From: Leucobacter chromiiresistens | GTDB taxonomy: Bacteria > Actinomycetota > Actinomycetes > Actinomycetales > Microbacteriaceae | DNA length: 64,000 nucleotides | Assembly: GCF_900102345.1 (NCBI RefSeq) | Contig: NZ_FNKB01000002.1 | Coordinates: forward strand, 124,001 to 188,000 | Direction of reading: 5' to 3' | Position numbers and translations under genes: made by a program | Notes under the pieces: model-generated | Database searches by the model: none | What the model was told of the DNA's origin: nothing | Seen by the model: only the letters and a program-made list of their open reading frames with translations | Shown here: one piece after another, positions 16,198 through 31,906 of the stretch | How the letters are laid out: the number at the start of each line of letters is the position of its first letter | How positions within the stretch are numbered: the first letter of the stretch is position 1

Positions 16198-17523
16198 ATG
16201 CACGACGGCAGCGACACTCCGCAGGACGCCCCGACGGAGTACACGCCGATCGCGGTCACCGGCAGGCGCCGCCTCTCCCGTCGGGCTCGACTCGTGATCT
16301 CCATCGCCGCAGTCTGCGCCCTGCTCGGGGCCGGCGGCGCTGCCGCGGCGCTGGTGTGGGGCCCCGAGCGCGGGGCGGATCCGCCCGCCGCACAGGATGC
16401 GCCGCCCGAGCCGTCGCCGAGCCCCGACCAGGCGGAGGAGCCCGCCGAGCCCGAGGCGACGCCCGAGAACGCGGCCGAGGACGGCCGGGTGCGGGTGATC
16501 GCGATGGGCGACATGCTGCCGCACGACTCGGTCAACGCGCAGGCGCTGCTGCCGAGCGGCACCCCCGACTACGGGCAGTTCTTCTCGGGCATCGCCCCGC
16601 AGCTCGACGCCGCCGACGTGACGTTCTGCAACCAGGAGGTGCCGAGCGCCGGGGCCGACTTCGGCATCAGCGGCTACCCGACGTTCAACGCGCCCGTCGA
16701 GTTCGCGGGGGCGCTGCGCGACACCGCAGGGTGCGACCTCGTCAACCTCGCGACGAACCACAGCGCCGACCTCGGCGCCGAGGGCATCGCCGCCACCCGC
16801 GGGGTGTGGGACGGGCTCGCGCCCGCCATCGTCAGCGGCGCGAACCGCAGTCCGGAGGAGCAGCGGGCTGTTCCGGTATTCGAGCAGGGCGGCGTGAGCT
16901 TCGCCCTGGTCTCGTTCGCGGAGTACTCGAACGCCCCGATCGACGGCGTCTCGCTGAACCTGATGGGCGACGACGCGCTGGTCGCCGATCTCATGGCGCG
17001 GGCGAACGAGGCGGCCGACGTGGTGATCGTCTCCGCCCACTGGGGCACGGAGGATTCGCACGAGGTGAACGATCAGCAGCGCGCCTTCGCGCAGCACGCG
17101 GCCGACCTCGGTGCCGACGTCATCGTCGGCACCGGCCCGCACGTGCTGCAGCCCACCGCGTGGCTCGATCGGGCGGACGGCGGACGCACGCTCGTCTGGT
17201 ACTCGATCGGCAACATGCTGAACACGCAGCTCGAGCTCGACCAGCGCACGGGCGTGATCGCCGGGTTCGACGCCGTGCGCGATCCTGATTCGGGATCGGT
17301 CTCGATCGAGCACCCCACCGGCGTGCTGACCTACATGCACTACGACTGGACGGCTGAGCAGGAGGCGGCGGGCGAACTGCTCGCCCGCACGAACCTGTCG
17401 ATCACCCCGCTCGCCGCCTCGGGCGATCTGCTGCAGGCGACGCGCTTCGGGGTGACGCCGGAGCAGCAGGTCGAGGCGTCGACCGCGATCCTCGGGCCCG
17501 ACGTGACGATCCTGCCGGAGTAG
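16198..17523 (+). CDS. CapA family metallophosphatase-fold protein, membrane-anchored
   Basis: A 441-residue protein with a cytoplasmic basic N-terminus, one membrane anchor (LVISIAAVCALLGAGGAAAALV, about residues 31-52), a Pro/Glu-rich linker and a CapA/PgsA-like domain. Family marks: RVIAMGDMLPHDSV, CNQEVPSA, LVNLATNHSADLGAEGI, VIVSAHWGTE, GTGPHVLQP and YSIGNM. CapA proteins take part in poly-gamma-glutamate capsule production in Bacillus, but many actinobacterial members stand alone, as here, with no capB or capC nearby, so a role in envelope metabolism is all that can be said. The ATG at 16198 has GGAG just upstream (spacing short). Confidence 0.82.
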   Translation: MHDGSDTPQDAPTEYTPIAVTGRRRLSRRARLVISIAAVCALLGAGGAAAALVWGPERGADPPAAQDAPPEPSPSPDQAEEPAEPEATPENAAEDGRVRVIAMGDMLPHDSVNAQALLPSGTPDYGQFFSGIAPQLDAADVTFCNQEVPSAGADFGISGYPTFNAPVEFAGALRDTAGCDLVNLATNHSADLGAEGIAATRGVWDGLAPAIVSGANRSPEEQRAVPVFEQGGVSFALVSFAEYSNAPIDGVSLNLMGDDALVADLMARANEAADVVIVSAHWGTEDSHEVNDQQRAFAQHAADLGADVIVGTGPHVLQPTAWLDRADGGRTLVWYSIGNMLNTQLELDQRTGVIAGFDAVRDPDSGSVSIEHPTGVLTYMHYDWTAEQEAAGELLARTNLSITPLAASGDLLQATRFGVTPEQQVEASTAILGPDVTILPE

Positions 17524-17560
17524 CGTCCGAGGAGCGATCGGCGGAGCGATCTGCGCGGAA

Positions 17561-17577
17561 GGGCCGCGCTCCGGCCC
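17561..17577. terminator. Weak hairpin between convergent CapA-like and nitrilase-family genes
   Basis: Arms GGGCCG and CGGCCC with a 5-base loop, 11 bases from the stop of the minus-strand gene. The only hairpin seen in this 64-base gap. Confidence 0.35.
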
Positions 17578-17587
17578 CGCGGGCCGT

Positions 17588-18433
17588 TCAGAGGCCGCCG
17601 TCTGCGAGCGCGCGGTAGTCGGCGGCGCTGAGGCGATCGCCGATCACCGGGAACTCGGCGCGCACGGCGGCGACCTGCGCGGGATCGACGTCGACCATCA
17701 GCACCTCCTCGCCGTCGCCGCACTCCGCCACGACGCGGCCCGACGGGTCGATCACGCGGCTGAACCCGCCGAGCTGCACGTCGGACTGACGGCCGCAGGC
17801 GTTCGTCGCGACCACCCAGAGCTGGTGCTCGACCGCGCGGGCCTGCGTGAGCAGCCGCCAGTGCTCGCGGCGCGCGGCGGGCCACGCCGCGGGAACGATC
17901 GCGGTCTCGGCCCCGCGCTCGCTGAGCTCCTGCCAGAGCCCGGGGAAGCGCAGGTCGTAGCAGGTGGTGCTCGCCGTCGCGCCGAGGGAGCCGGGGGTGA
18001 CGCTCAACGAGCGACCGGCGGTGAGCAGCTGCGACTCGAGCGACTGGTAGCCGAAGACGTGGATCTTGCGGTACGCCTGCGTCACGCGCCCCGTCGCGTC
18101 GACCAGCACGGCCGTGTTGTGCAGTCCGCCGTCGGCGCCGCGCTCGACGATGCTGCCGAGATGCACCTCGCTGCCGAGATGCCGCGCCACTCGCTGCGCC
18201 ATCTGCACCGTCGGGCCGTCCAGCGTCTCCGCGCGCTCCGCGTACCGCTCGAAGGCGAAGTACCCGGCGCTCCAGAGCTCGGGCAGGGTGATGAGGTCGG
18301 CGCCCTCGATCTCGCGCAGCATCGCTTCGACGCGCGCGATGCGCGCCGTCGGCGACTCGTCGTCGGGGCTGGCGATCTGGGCGACGGCGACCCGTCGAGG
18401 GCCGGGGGTCGCGGGGCTCGGGTGCGCGTGCAT
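17588..18433 (-). CDS. Carbon-nitrogen hydrolase (nitrilase superfamily, amidase type)
   Basis: A 281-residue cytoplasmic enzyme with the complete Glu-Lys-Cys triad of the nitrilase superfamily: Glu in LITLPELWSAGYF, Lys in QAYRKIHVFG, Cys in STTCYDLRFPGLWQ. The order and C-terminal GFSRVIDPSGRVVAECGDGEEVLMVDVD resemble omega-amidase-like/Nit-family enzymes that hydrolyse small amides such as deaminated glutathione or alpha-ketoglutaramate. The actual substrate is not decided. The ATG has no strong SD. It is divergent from the DUF4916-like gene. Confidence 0.85.
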   Translation of the reverse strand: MHAHPSPATPGPRRVAVAQIASPDDESPTARIARVEAMLREIEGADLITLPELWSAGYFAFERYAERAETLDGPTVQMAQRVARHLGSEVHLGSIVERGADGGLHNTAVLVDATGRVTQAYRKIHVFGYQSLESQLLTAGRSLSVTPGSLGATASTTCYDLRFPGLWQELSERGAETAIVPAAWPAARREHWRLLTQARAVEHQLWVVATNACGRQSDVQLGGFSRVIDPSGRVVAECGDGEEVLMVDVDPAQVAAVRAEFPVIGDRLSAADYRALADGGL

Positions 18434-18546
18434 GGTTCACAGCCTAGGCGAGGCGCGCCACGCGCGTCGGGAGGAGCGGGCGTGGCAGGATGGACGTGCC
18501 CGATCGCACCGCGATCCGGGGGCGATCACGACGAGACGGGTGGGGT

Positions 18547-19122
18547 ATGACGATCGACACGGCCGAGCTGCCCGACCCCGAGGGCCCCGAGGATCGGCCG
18601 ACGCCGCCCGGCAACCCGGGCTGGTTGAGCGACGACGAGCTGAGCTTCGTGCGGGGGCGCATGCCGATCATGTACGTCGAGGCCGTGCCGGTGCGGCTCG
18701 ACGGGCTGGGCCAGGTCGTCGAGGTGGGTCTGCTGCTGCGGAGCACGCCGGAGGGCGTGATGCAGCGCTCGCTCGTGTCGGGCCGGGTGCGCTACGGCGA
18801 GACGCTGCGCGAAGCGCTCTTCCGGCACCTGGAGAACGATCTCGGGCCGATGGCGTTCCCGCAGATGCCCGCGGCGCTCGTGCCTGCGCAGGTCGCCGAG
18901 TACTTCCCGATGCCGGGCATCTCGCCCTTCGTCGACGACCGGCAGCACGCCGTCTCGCTGGTCTACGTGGTACCCGTCACCGGCACCTGCAATCCGCGGC
19001 AGGACGCGCTGGAGGTGACGTGGATGGCGCCCGATGAGGCGATGTCGCCCGCGACGCTCGACGAGTTCTCGAACGGCCGCGGCGCGCTGCTGCGCCAGGC
19101 GCTCGCCTCGATCAGCTGCTGA
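18547..19122 (+). CDS. DUF4916 / NUDIX-like protein
   Basis: A 191-residue protein resembling the actinobacterial DUF4916 family, which has a NUDIX-like fold. Typical blocks are NPGWLSDDELSFVRGRMPIMYVEAVP, LLLRSTPEGVMQRSLVSGRVRYGETLREALFRHL and SLVYVVPVTG. The canonical Nudix Glu residues are not retained, so hydrolase activity is doubtful. The ATG at 18547 is preferred because GGGTGGGG lies just upstream; a longer start at 18490 has only a weak site. Role unknown. Confidence 0.7.
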   Translation: MTIDTAELPDPEGPEDRPTPPGNPGWLSDDELSFVRGRMPIMYVEAVPVRLDGLGQVVEVGLLLRSTPEGVMQRSLVSGRVRYGETLREALFRHLENDLGPMAFPQMPAALVPAQVAEYFPMPGISPFVDDRQHAVSLVYVVPVTGTCNPRQDALEVTWMAPDEAMSPATLDEFSNGRGALLRQALASISC

Positions 19123-19130
19123 TGCCGGAT

Positions 19131-19148
19131 CGCGGGAGCGCTCCCGCG
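19131..19148. terminator. Palindromic hairpin between convergent DUF4916 and SprT-like genes
   Basis: A perfect 18-base palindrome with half-site CGCGGGAGC between the two stop codons, suited to ending transcription from both sides. Confidence 0.5.
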
Positions 19149-19149
19149 C

Positions 19150-19629
19150 TCACCTTCTGCGCCACGTGATGACGTGCCGCGGCGAGAACCGGCGCGCGCA
19201 CGCCCCGCAGGAGTGCACGCGGGTCGGTTTGCGGAAGCGGAAGTGCTCGTGGCCCGCGTCGCAGGTGCCCACCCAGGTTGCGCGCTCGTGGGCGATCTCC
19301 CCGCGATGCGTCACGCCGCCGACGTAGCCGATCTCCTCGGCGATCGCCTTCCACCGGGGGCCGTGCGCGGCGGCCGGCCCCGCGAGCGCGTGCGCCACCT
19401 CGTGCAGCAGCACCTGATGGATCTCGTCGTCCGCGAACTTCTCGGCGAGGTAGCGCGACACCGTGATGCGCCGGTCGGTGTAGTTGCAGAGCCCCGCGCG
19501 CTTCTTGGCGTGGTCGAACGCGAAGGTCCAGCGATCCCCGGGAGGCGTCTCGGCGCGCGCATCGGGTGCAGTGAGGTGCATCGCGATGAGCGCCTCCGCC
19601 CAGACGCGCACCCGTGCGAGATCCGCCAT
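19150..19629 (-). CDS. SprT-like zinc metallopeptidase-domain protein
   Basis: A 159-residue protein with the SprT-like fold. The zinc motif HEVAH is at residues 76-80 in HQVLLHEVAHALAG, with the third His in AAAHGPRWKAIAEEIGY. A C-terminal Cys-rich part (GTCDAGHEHFRFRK and SCGACARRFSPRH) looks like a small zinc ribbon. SprT domains occur in DNA-protein crosslink proteases (Spartan) and in poorly studied bacterial proteins; no DNA-binding part is evident here. It lies 4 bases after the spermidine-synthase-like gene and is probably co-transcribed with it. Confidence 0.78.
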   Translation of the reverse strand: MADLARVRVWAEALIAMHLTAPDARAETPPGDRWTFAFDHAKKRAGLCNYTDRRITVSRYLAEKFADDEIHQVLLHEVAHALAGPAAAHGPRWKAIAEEIGYVGGVTHRGEIAHERATWVGTCDAGHEHFRFRKPTRVHSCGACARRFSPRHVITWRRR

Positions 19630-19633
19630 CGCG

Positions 19634-20518
19634 TCAGCCCCGTTCGAAGAGCGCTCGTGCGGGCTCGGGGGAGTCGACCGCCGTCGCGTCCGTGACGGGG
19701 GCGGCGCTGCGCACGAGCTCGTCGAACTCGGCGCCCACGACCATGCGCGCGGGGTGGGGGCCGCCCGCGAGCAGCCGCGGAAGCCAGTCGAGGGATTCGA
19801 GGTCGGTGTCGGAGGCGATGAACACGACGTTGCCGAAGCGGCGGCCCTTGAGCACCTGCGGTTCGGCGACGGCCGCGGTGGAGGCGAAGAGGCTCGACAG
19901 GGTTGCCGCCTGGCCGCGCACGAAGGGCAGCCCCGCCCCGTCGGCGGCGTTGACGACGAGCAGGCCGCCGGGCGCGAGGAACGGGCGCAGCAGCGCGTAG
20001 AACTCAACGCTCGAGACGTGCGCGGGCGTGCGGGCCCCCGCGAAGATGTCGACCACGATGAGGTCCATCGCGCCGCGCATGCCCTCCGGGAGCTTCTCGA
20101 CGACGGCGCGCGCGTCGCCGCGGCGCACGCGGATGCTCGCCCGTTTCGGGAGGGGCGCGGCCTCGCGCACGAGGTCGACGAGCGCGCCCTCGAGCTCGAC
20201 GACCTGCTGCCGGCTGCCGGGGCGCGTCGCCTCGACGTAGCGGGGCAGCGTGAACGCGCCCCCGCCGAGATGGAGCGCGGAGACGGCCCGCCCGGCCGGG
20301 CGGAAGAGATCGATGACGTGCCCGATGCGGCGGATGTACTCGAAGAACAGCTCCGACGGGTCGCTCAGGTTGACGTGGGACTGCGGGGTGCCGTCGACGA
20401 GCAGCTGCACCGCTCCGGGCACCCAGCGGTCGGGCTCGATCTCGGCGCGCAGGCCGGAGGAGAGGGTGACCTCGTGAGCCGCGGGTGCGGGGCGATCGGT
20501 GCGGCGCGCTTCGCTCAT
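19634..20518 (-). CDS. Spermidine synthase-like methyltransferase-fold protein
   Basis: A 294-residue protein with the spermidine-synthase-type Rossmann domain: YIRRIGHVIDLF, the glycine-rich SALHLGGGAFTLPRYV, the acidic residue in QQVVELEGALVDLVRE, and LIVVDIFAGARTPAH. It lacks the membrane part seen in larger actinobacterial relatives. True polyamine synthesis is uncertain because such stand-alone paralogues are frequent and no speD is seen nearby. The ATG at 20516-20518 has a plausible family start (MSEARRTDRPAPAAHEVTLS). Confidence 0.75.
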   Translation of the reverse strand: MSEARRTDRPAPAAHEVTLSSGLRAEIEPDRWVPGAVQLLVDGTPQSHVNLSDPSELFFEYIRRIGHVIDLFRPAGRAVSALHLGGGAFTLPRYVEATRPGSRQQVVELEGALVDLVREAAPLPKRASIRVRRGDARAVVEKLPEGMRGAMDLIVVDIFAGARTPAHVSSVEFYALLRPFLAPGGLLVVNAADGAGLPFVRGQAATLSSLFASTAAVAEPQVLKGRRFGNVVFIASDTDLESLDWLPRLLAGGPHPARMVVGAEFDELVRSAAPVTDATAVDSPEPARALFERG

Positions 20519-20544
20519 GCGGATCAGCCTACGCGCCGGCCTCG

Positions 20545-21243
20545 TCACCGCCGCACGACGGGCGCCGACTGCGGGCCGAACCAGAGGCGACGGGCGATGA
20601 TCGCGGCGGCGATGCCGAGCAGGGCTCCGGCGACGGTGTCGGTGAGCCAGTGCACGTGGAGCGCCGTGCGGCTCCACATCATCGCCGCGATCCAGAGCAC
20701 TGCGGCGGCGGTGATCCAGCCGCGCAGGCGTGAGTCGATGCGATCGGAGCCGATCGCGATCAGCACCACCGAGACCGCGAGTGCGGAGGCGCCCATCGAG
20801 TGCCCGGAAGGGTACGAGGCGCCGAAGCTCTCGAAGAGCTGGCCGGTCGGTCTCGTGCGCAGGGTGAGGGCTTTGACCGCCTCCGACATGACGACGCCGA
20901 GGAGCGCGGCGGTGAGGACCGCCGCCCCGTCTCGCGGTCTGCGGAGCGCGAAGCAGAGCGCTGCGAGGATCGCGGCGCACGCAGCCGCGCCGATCCCGTC
21001 GCCCACCTGGGCGAGGAACACGGCCACCGCGAAGAGCGCCGACCCGCGCTCGATCGACACCGTGTCGGCCCACCAGCTGTCGATCGCGAAGACGCCGGTC
21101 TGCGCGAAGCGCTGGTAGGCGCCGAACGCCCCGATCACCAGCACGGCGACGATGGACGCTGCGACAGCGGCGGGCGGGGGAGTGCGTCGGGCCGCCGCCG
21201 ACTGCTGCGGTCGAGAAGCGGGGGCGCGGTCGGAGGGGGCCAT
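20545..21243 (-). CDS. PAP2 (type 2 phosphatidic acid phosphatase) family membrane protein
   Basis: A 232-residue membrane protein with about six hydrophobic segments. All three PAP2 motifs are present: KALTLRTRP, SYPSGHS and SRTALHVHWLTD, giving the catalytic His residues. Likely substrates are lipid phosphates such as undecaprenyl pyrophosphate or phosphatidic acid at the outer face of the membrane. It is divergent from rpoB across a 255-base gap and is followed by the spermidine-synthase-like gene 26 bases downstream in the same direction. Confidence 0.85.
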   Translation of the reverse strand: MAPSDRAPASRPQQSAAARRTPPPAAVAASIVAVLVIGAFGAYQRFAQTGVFAIDSWWADTVSIERGSALFAVAVFLAQVGDGIGAAACAAILAALCFALRRPRDGAAVLTAALLGVVMSEAVKALTLRTRPTGQLFESFGASYPSGHSMGASALAVSVVLIAIGSDRIDSRLRGWITAAAVLWIAAMMWSRTALHVHWLTDTVAGALLGIAAAIIARRLWFGPQSAPVVRR

Positions 21244-21315
21244 TCCGTTACGCTAGTGGAGACTCCTGTGAGCGGCGGCCCGAAATGCCGACCCGGGCGG
21301 TACGCCATGTCGCAC

Positions 21316-21344
21316 TGGACAGGCGGTAACGATGCTGTTACAGT
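21316..21344 (+). promoter_or_regulatory. Candidate rpoBC promoter
   Basis: TGGACA (21316-21321), 17 bases, TACAGT (21339-21344) predicts a start near 21351 and a leader of about 150 bases. A second TTGACA at 21344-21349 lacks a good -10 at normal distance. The rest of the 21244-21498 gap holds no gene. Confidence 0.5.
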
Positions 21345-21498
21345 TGACAGTTGCACTACGGACACCAGTGTGCCTGCATATAGCGGTAGGCCCCGGGAGC
21401 TGGCGCGAAAGCGCAGATGAGCCTCGATGGCGTGATCCCGAAGCAATTCTCGCAAGACCAGGTCAACCGGCCCGACGGGGCCCACGGAGGTAGTTTCC

Positions 21499-24996
<3,498 letters not shown>

Positions 24997-25041
24997 GCCG
25001 GCGACACCTTCACTTCTACTGAAATCCCCAAGGAGAACATT

Positions 25042-28935
<3,894 letters not shown>

Positions 28936-28952
28936 TCTGCAGCGCCGTCGAG

Positions 28953-28986
28953 ACGGGCGTCCGCACCTTCGGGTGCGGGCGCCCGT
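28953..28986 (+). terminator. rpoBC terminator with UUCG tetraloop
   Basis: A 15-base-pair stem (one U-G pair) made of ACGGGCG and CCGCACC on the left and their complements on the right, closed by a TTCG loop (28968-28971) and followed by TTCGTG. Confidence 0.9.
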
Positions 28987-29115
28987 TTCGTGTGTATCGC
29001 CGCGCCACGGCGCGGGAGACGCGCGCGATCGCTCCGAGCTTGTACTGTTGCGCACATGATCGTGTCGGGTGCGAGCACCGCCCCGGCATCCCGATCCGCT
29101 ACGAGAGGTGAAGCG

Positions 29116-30156
29116 ATGAGCGACGAGCGCGACGGATCCGCGTCGAGGGCTGCAGAGGCGCCCGAGACCTCCGCGAACCCGGGGGCACCGGTCGAGGAGA
29201 CCGAGGCGAGCCGCACGGAGGTGCTCCGCGCCGTGCAGCGCTCGCGCACGACCGGCGGCGAGAGCGGTGCGGTCGTCGACGGCGAGCGGTCGGAGTCGGA
29301 GATCGAGACCGTCGGGGCGGAGGAGGCGGATCGCGCTCCCGCTTCGGATGAGGCGGCGGAACGGGCCCGTCGCGAGCAGGCATCGCTCGTCGACACCCAG
29401 CTCGACATGGATCCCCCCGCGAAGCGCTCCGACGCCCCGGCGGCGCCGACCCGCGAGGAGACCGAGGCGCTGCCCGCGCTCGACGACCTCCCGTCGGCCG
29501 CCGCGGAGGCGAAGGCGCGCGAGCGGGAGGACGATATCCGCATCAGCTCCGACCACCCGATGGCGGGCCTGTACGTGCAGACGCCGATGCCCCCGGACAT
29601 CAAGGGGAACCGGGGCGCGGGAGTGCTCATCGCCATCGTCGCGACGATCGGGTTCGCCGCGGTCTTCGCGGGCGTGCTCGCGCTCTGGCTCGCGCCGATG
29701 TTCCCGCCCTCCGCGTTCCTCACGGACGGGCTCGTCCCGTGGCTGACGTCGTGGCCGATCATCGCGGGCGCCGTGGCGTTCTTCGTCGGCCTCGTGCTGC
29801 TCGTGCTCGTCGTGGGCAGAGCGGGATGGTGGGCCTTCGTGCTCGGCGGCTTCTTCGTGGCGGCCCTCGTGTGGGTTGCGGTCACGCTCGGGCTCGCGTA
29901 CTTCGGCACGCCCTTCGAGAGCCCGCGCGAGATGCTCGGGGGATCGCGCGGCTGGTCGGGCGACCTGCACACCCTGGTGACGCGATTCGGCCTCACGGTG
30001 CCGGCGCTCGGGGCGGCGCTCGTCGCGCGTGAGGTCACCGTCTGGTTCGGAGCCTGGATCGGCGGCCGCGGCCGCCGCATCAAGCAGCGCAACGCGCGCG
30101 AGCTGGCCGACTACGAGGCCTCCCTCGCGGAGTCGAAGGCCCCCGCTCAGGCATGA
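29116..30156 (+). CDS. Uncharacterised membrane protein with acidic N-terminal region
   Basis: A 346-residue protein. The first 150 or so residues are hydrophilic, Glu/Ala-rich and probably disordered; about residues 165-325 hold four membrane segments (AGVLIAIVATIGFAAVFAGV, SWPIIAGAVAFFVGLVLLVL, WWAFVLGGFFVAALVWVAVT and a later one), and a basic tail follows (GGRGRRIKQRNARE). I do not recognise a family. The ATG at 29116 is chosen for GAGAGG 7 bases upstream; an in-frame ATG at 29056 lacks one. First of three overlapping genes between rpoC and rpsL that are probably one unit. Confidence 0.75.
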   Translation: MSDERDGSASRAAEAPETSANPGAPVEETEASRTEVLRAVQRSRTTGGESGAVVDGERSESEIETVGAEEADRAPASDEAAERARREQASLVDTQLDMDPPAKRSDAPAAPTREETEALPALDDLPSAAAEAKAREREDDIRISSDHPMAGLYVQTPMPPDIKGNRGAGVLIAIVATIGFAAVFAGVLALWLAPMFPPSAFLTDGLVPWLTSWPIIAGAVAFFVGLVLLVLVVGRAGWWAFVLGGFFVAALVWVAVTLGLAYFGTPFESPREMLGGSRGWSGDLHTLVTRFGLTVPALGAALVAREVTVWFGAWIGGRGRRIKQRNARELADYEASLAESKAPAQA

Positions 30157-30635
30157 CTCCCGAGCCGCGTCGCGGGGTGACCCGCGGCTACGTCGCAGGC
30201 CTCGTCGGCGCGGCGATCGTCGTCGCCACGGCGCTGCTCGTCGCGGTGTGGGGCGGGCTCGCGCTGCTGCTCGGGCGCGACCCCGTCGAGTCGGGCGACG
30301 TCGTCTCGTGGGCGGCGCCGCTCATCCTCTTCGGCGGCCTCGCCCTGCTCGCGGTGCTGCTGTGGCGCCAGGCGATCACGCTGCTGCGCGGCCGGCGCGA
30401 GCCCGCGTGGTCGTCGCTCGTGGGGGCGGCAGCGGGCATCTACCTGTGGTGGGGCGTGCTCGGCATGCTGGCGGGGATGACGGTCGGGGAGACCTGGCTC
30501 AGCCCGTTCGCGGCGGCGCTGCCCGTGATCTGGGCTGCCGCGGCGCTTCTCTTCTGGGCCGTTCTCGCCCGTCGGGTCTACACGGATCGGCCGGCGCCGA
30601 GGTGGCCGTGGGAGCGCGACGAGGACGAGGAGTGA
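30153..30635 (+). CDS. Uncharacterised small membrane protein
   Basis: A 160-residue protein with four predicted membrane segments: VAGLVGAAIVVATALLVAVW, APLILFGGLALLAVLLW, LVGAAAGIYLWWGVLGMLAG and PVIWAAAALLFWAVLA. The tail is charged (WPWERDEDEE). Its ATG overlaps the stop of the preceding gene (ATGA), and its own stop overlaps the next start (GTGA), so translation of the three is probably coupled. No known family recognised. Confidence 0.72.
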   Translation: MTPEPRRGVTRGYVAGLVGAAIVVATALLVAVWGGLALLLGRDPVESGDVVSWAAPLILFGGLALLAVLLWRQAITLLRGRREPAWSSLVGAAAGIYLWWGVLGMLAGMTVGETWLSPFAAALPVIWAAAALLFWAVLARRVYTDRPAPRWPWERDEDEE

Positions 30636-31273
30636 GGGTGGCGGCCGGCATCGAGGAACGGGTGGACGCCGCGGTCGACTCGTGGCTGCGGTGGGTGCCG
30701 CGGTGGAGCCCCGGGACGCACCGGGGCCGTTCGCGCGTGTGCCGTCGCTGCACCGGATCGCCAATGGTCGCTGCGGCGGGGCTCACGGCCGATGTGCCGC
30801 ATCAGGTGGTGCACGCCCTCGTGTCTCGCCTGCAGCGGATCATCGACAAGCGCGTCGACGAGTTCACGGAATCGCGGCTGCCGACGCTGCACGCGGAGCT
30901 GCAGGGCGCCGAGCTGTGGGATGCGGGCGGGTACGACCCGGCCGCCGGGCTCGAACCGGAGTTCGACGGACTCGACCCCGATCCCGAGCCGGGGGACGAG
31001 GAGCAGCCGTTCCTCTTCACCCTCGCGGGGCTCGCGGAGGAGTCCCGGCCCGAGCCGCCGCTGCCGCGGCCGCCGCTGAGCGCCGACGAGAAGCAGCGGC
31101 TGCGCCGCGAGATCGAGCTCGCCGATGCGCAGGCCGAGGAGGCGGGGCGCGAGGTCTGCTTCGCCCTCGTGGCCCATCGGGGGCGCATCGAGACCGCGGT
31201 CCAGCGGTTCGTGGAGCCCCAGGTGCGGAGCATGCTCGACGATCTCAGTCGGAATCTCGAACCGCCCCGCTGA
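30632..31273 (+). CDS. Uncharacterised soluble protein between rpoC and rpsL
   Basis: A 213-residue protein starting at a GTG that overlaps the previous stop; a second in-frame GTG two codons later is possible. It is hydrophilic, with no signal or membrane segment. A short Cys-rich piece (SRVCRRCTG) sits near residue 37, a helical charged part (HALVSRLQRIIDKRVDEFTE) follows, then an acidic Pro-rich linker and a C-terminal helix region. No family recognised. Its place before the str operon promoter makes it the last gene of the post-rpoC array. Confidence 0.65.
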   Translation: MRVAAGIEERVDAAVDSWLRWVPRWSPGTHRGRSRVCRRCTGSPMVAAAGLTADVPHQVVHALVSRLQRIIDKRVDEFTESRLPTLHAELQGAELWDAGGYDPAAGLEPEFDGLDPDPEPGDEEQPFLFTLAGLAEESRPEPPLPRPPLSADEKQRLRREIELADAQAEEAGREVCFALVAHRGRIETAVQRFVEPQVRSMLDDLSRNLEPPR

Positions 31274-31290
31274 GGGCGACGCTCGCGCCG

Positions 31291-31319
31291 TTGCCAAAGC
31301 GCGCGGCCGAGCGTATAGT
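31291..31319 (+). promoter_or_regulatory. str operon promoter
   Basis: TTGCCA (31291-31296), 17 bases, TATAGT (31314-31319): the best sigma-70-type promoter in the window. Predicted start near 31326, giving a leader of about 210 bases before rpsL. Confidence 0.75.
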
Positions 31320-31346
31320 TGTGTGTTGGTGTGTTCCACCGGCTCA

Positions 31347-31449
31347 GTCGTGCCTGCACGACGGCTCCGGGGGACTGCGCCGCAGGGTCGGACGCTTCGC
31401 GAGAAGTGGGCCCCCACGGCATACCTGCACTCGGTTCCGCTCGCGGAAC
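31347..31449 (+). promoter_or_regulatory. Hairpin-rich leader of rpsL
   Basis: Three perfect short stems: GTCGTGC/GCACGAC (31347-31362), GTGGG/CCCAC (31406-31417) and GTTCCGC/GCGGAAC (31434-31449), each with a 2-base centre. They could host ribosomal-protein feedback control (S7 or S12) or simply shape message stability. Confidence 0.4.
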
Positions 31450-31534
31450 AGCAGGTCCGCGGTCGCGCAAGCGGTCGCACATGCTCATCCATTGAAGCAT
31501 TCCTGTCACCGTGCAGGACAAATGAGGAGAACTA

Positions 31535-31906
31535 TTGCCTACCATTCAGCAGTTGGTTCGCAAGGGCCGGTCGCCGAAGGTCACTAAGACCAAGGCGCCC
31601 GCTCTGAAGGCGAACCCGCAGCAGGCTGGCGTATGCACCCGTGTGTACACCACCACTCCGAAGAAGCCGAACTCGGCGATGCGCAAGGTCGCCCGTGTGA
31701 AGCTCCGCAACGGCACCGAGGTCACCGCCTACATTCCGGGCGAGGGCCACAACCTGCAGGAGCACTCGCTGGTGCTCGTGCGCGGTGGTCGTGTGAAGGA
31801 CCTCCCCGGTGTTCGTTACAAGATCGTGCGCGGCGCGCTCGACACGCAGGCGGTCAAGGATCGCCAGCAGGCTCGCAGCCGCTACGGTGCGAAGAAGGTG
31901 AAGTAA
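31535..31906 (+). CDS. rpsL: 30S ribosomal protein S12
   Basis: A 123-residue S12 of usual length, starting with TTG behind GAGGAGAA. It lies in the decoding centre. The streptomycin-sensitive residues are present: Lys in [13 protein letters not shown] and Lys-Asp-Leu-Pro in [12 protein letters not shown]. The stop TAA overlaps the rpsG ATG (TAATG), so translation is coupled. Confidence 0.98.
   Translation: MPTIQQLVRKGRSPKVTKTKAPALKANPQQAGVCTRVYTTTPKKPNSAMRKVARVKLRNGTEVTAYIPGEGHNLQEHSLVLVRGGRVKDLPGVRYKIVRGALDTQAVKDRQQARSRYGAKKVK

Noticed and set aside
16198..17523. A poly-gamma-glutamate capsule locus
   Set aside because: Only a CapA-like protein is present; capB, capC and capE partners are not nearby, so a capsule claim is not supported.
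21344..21349. TTGACA as the main -35 box of rpoB
   Set aside because: The bases at the proper -10 distance (around 21367-21372) do not resemble a -10 box; the upstream TGGACA-17-TACAGT pair fits better.
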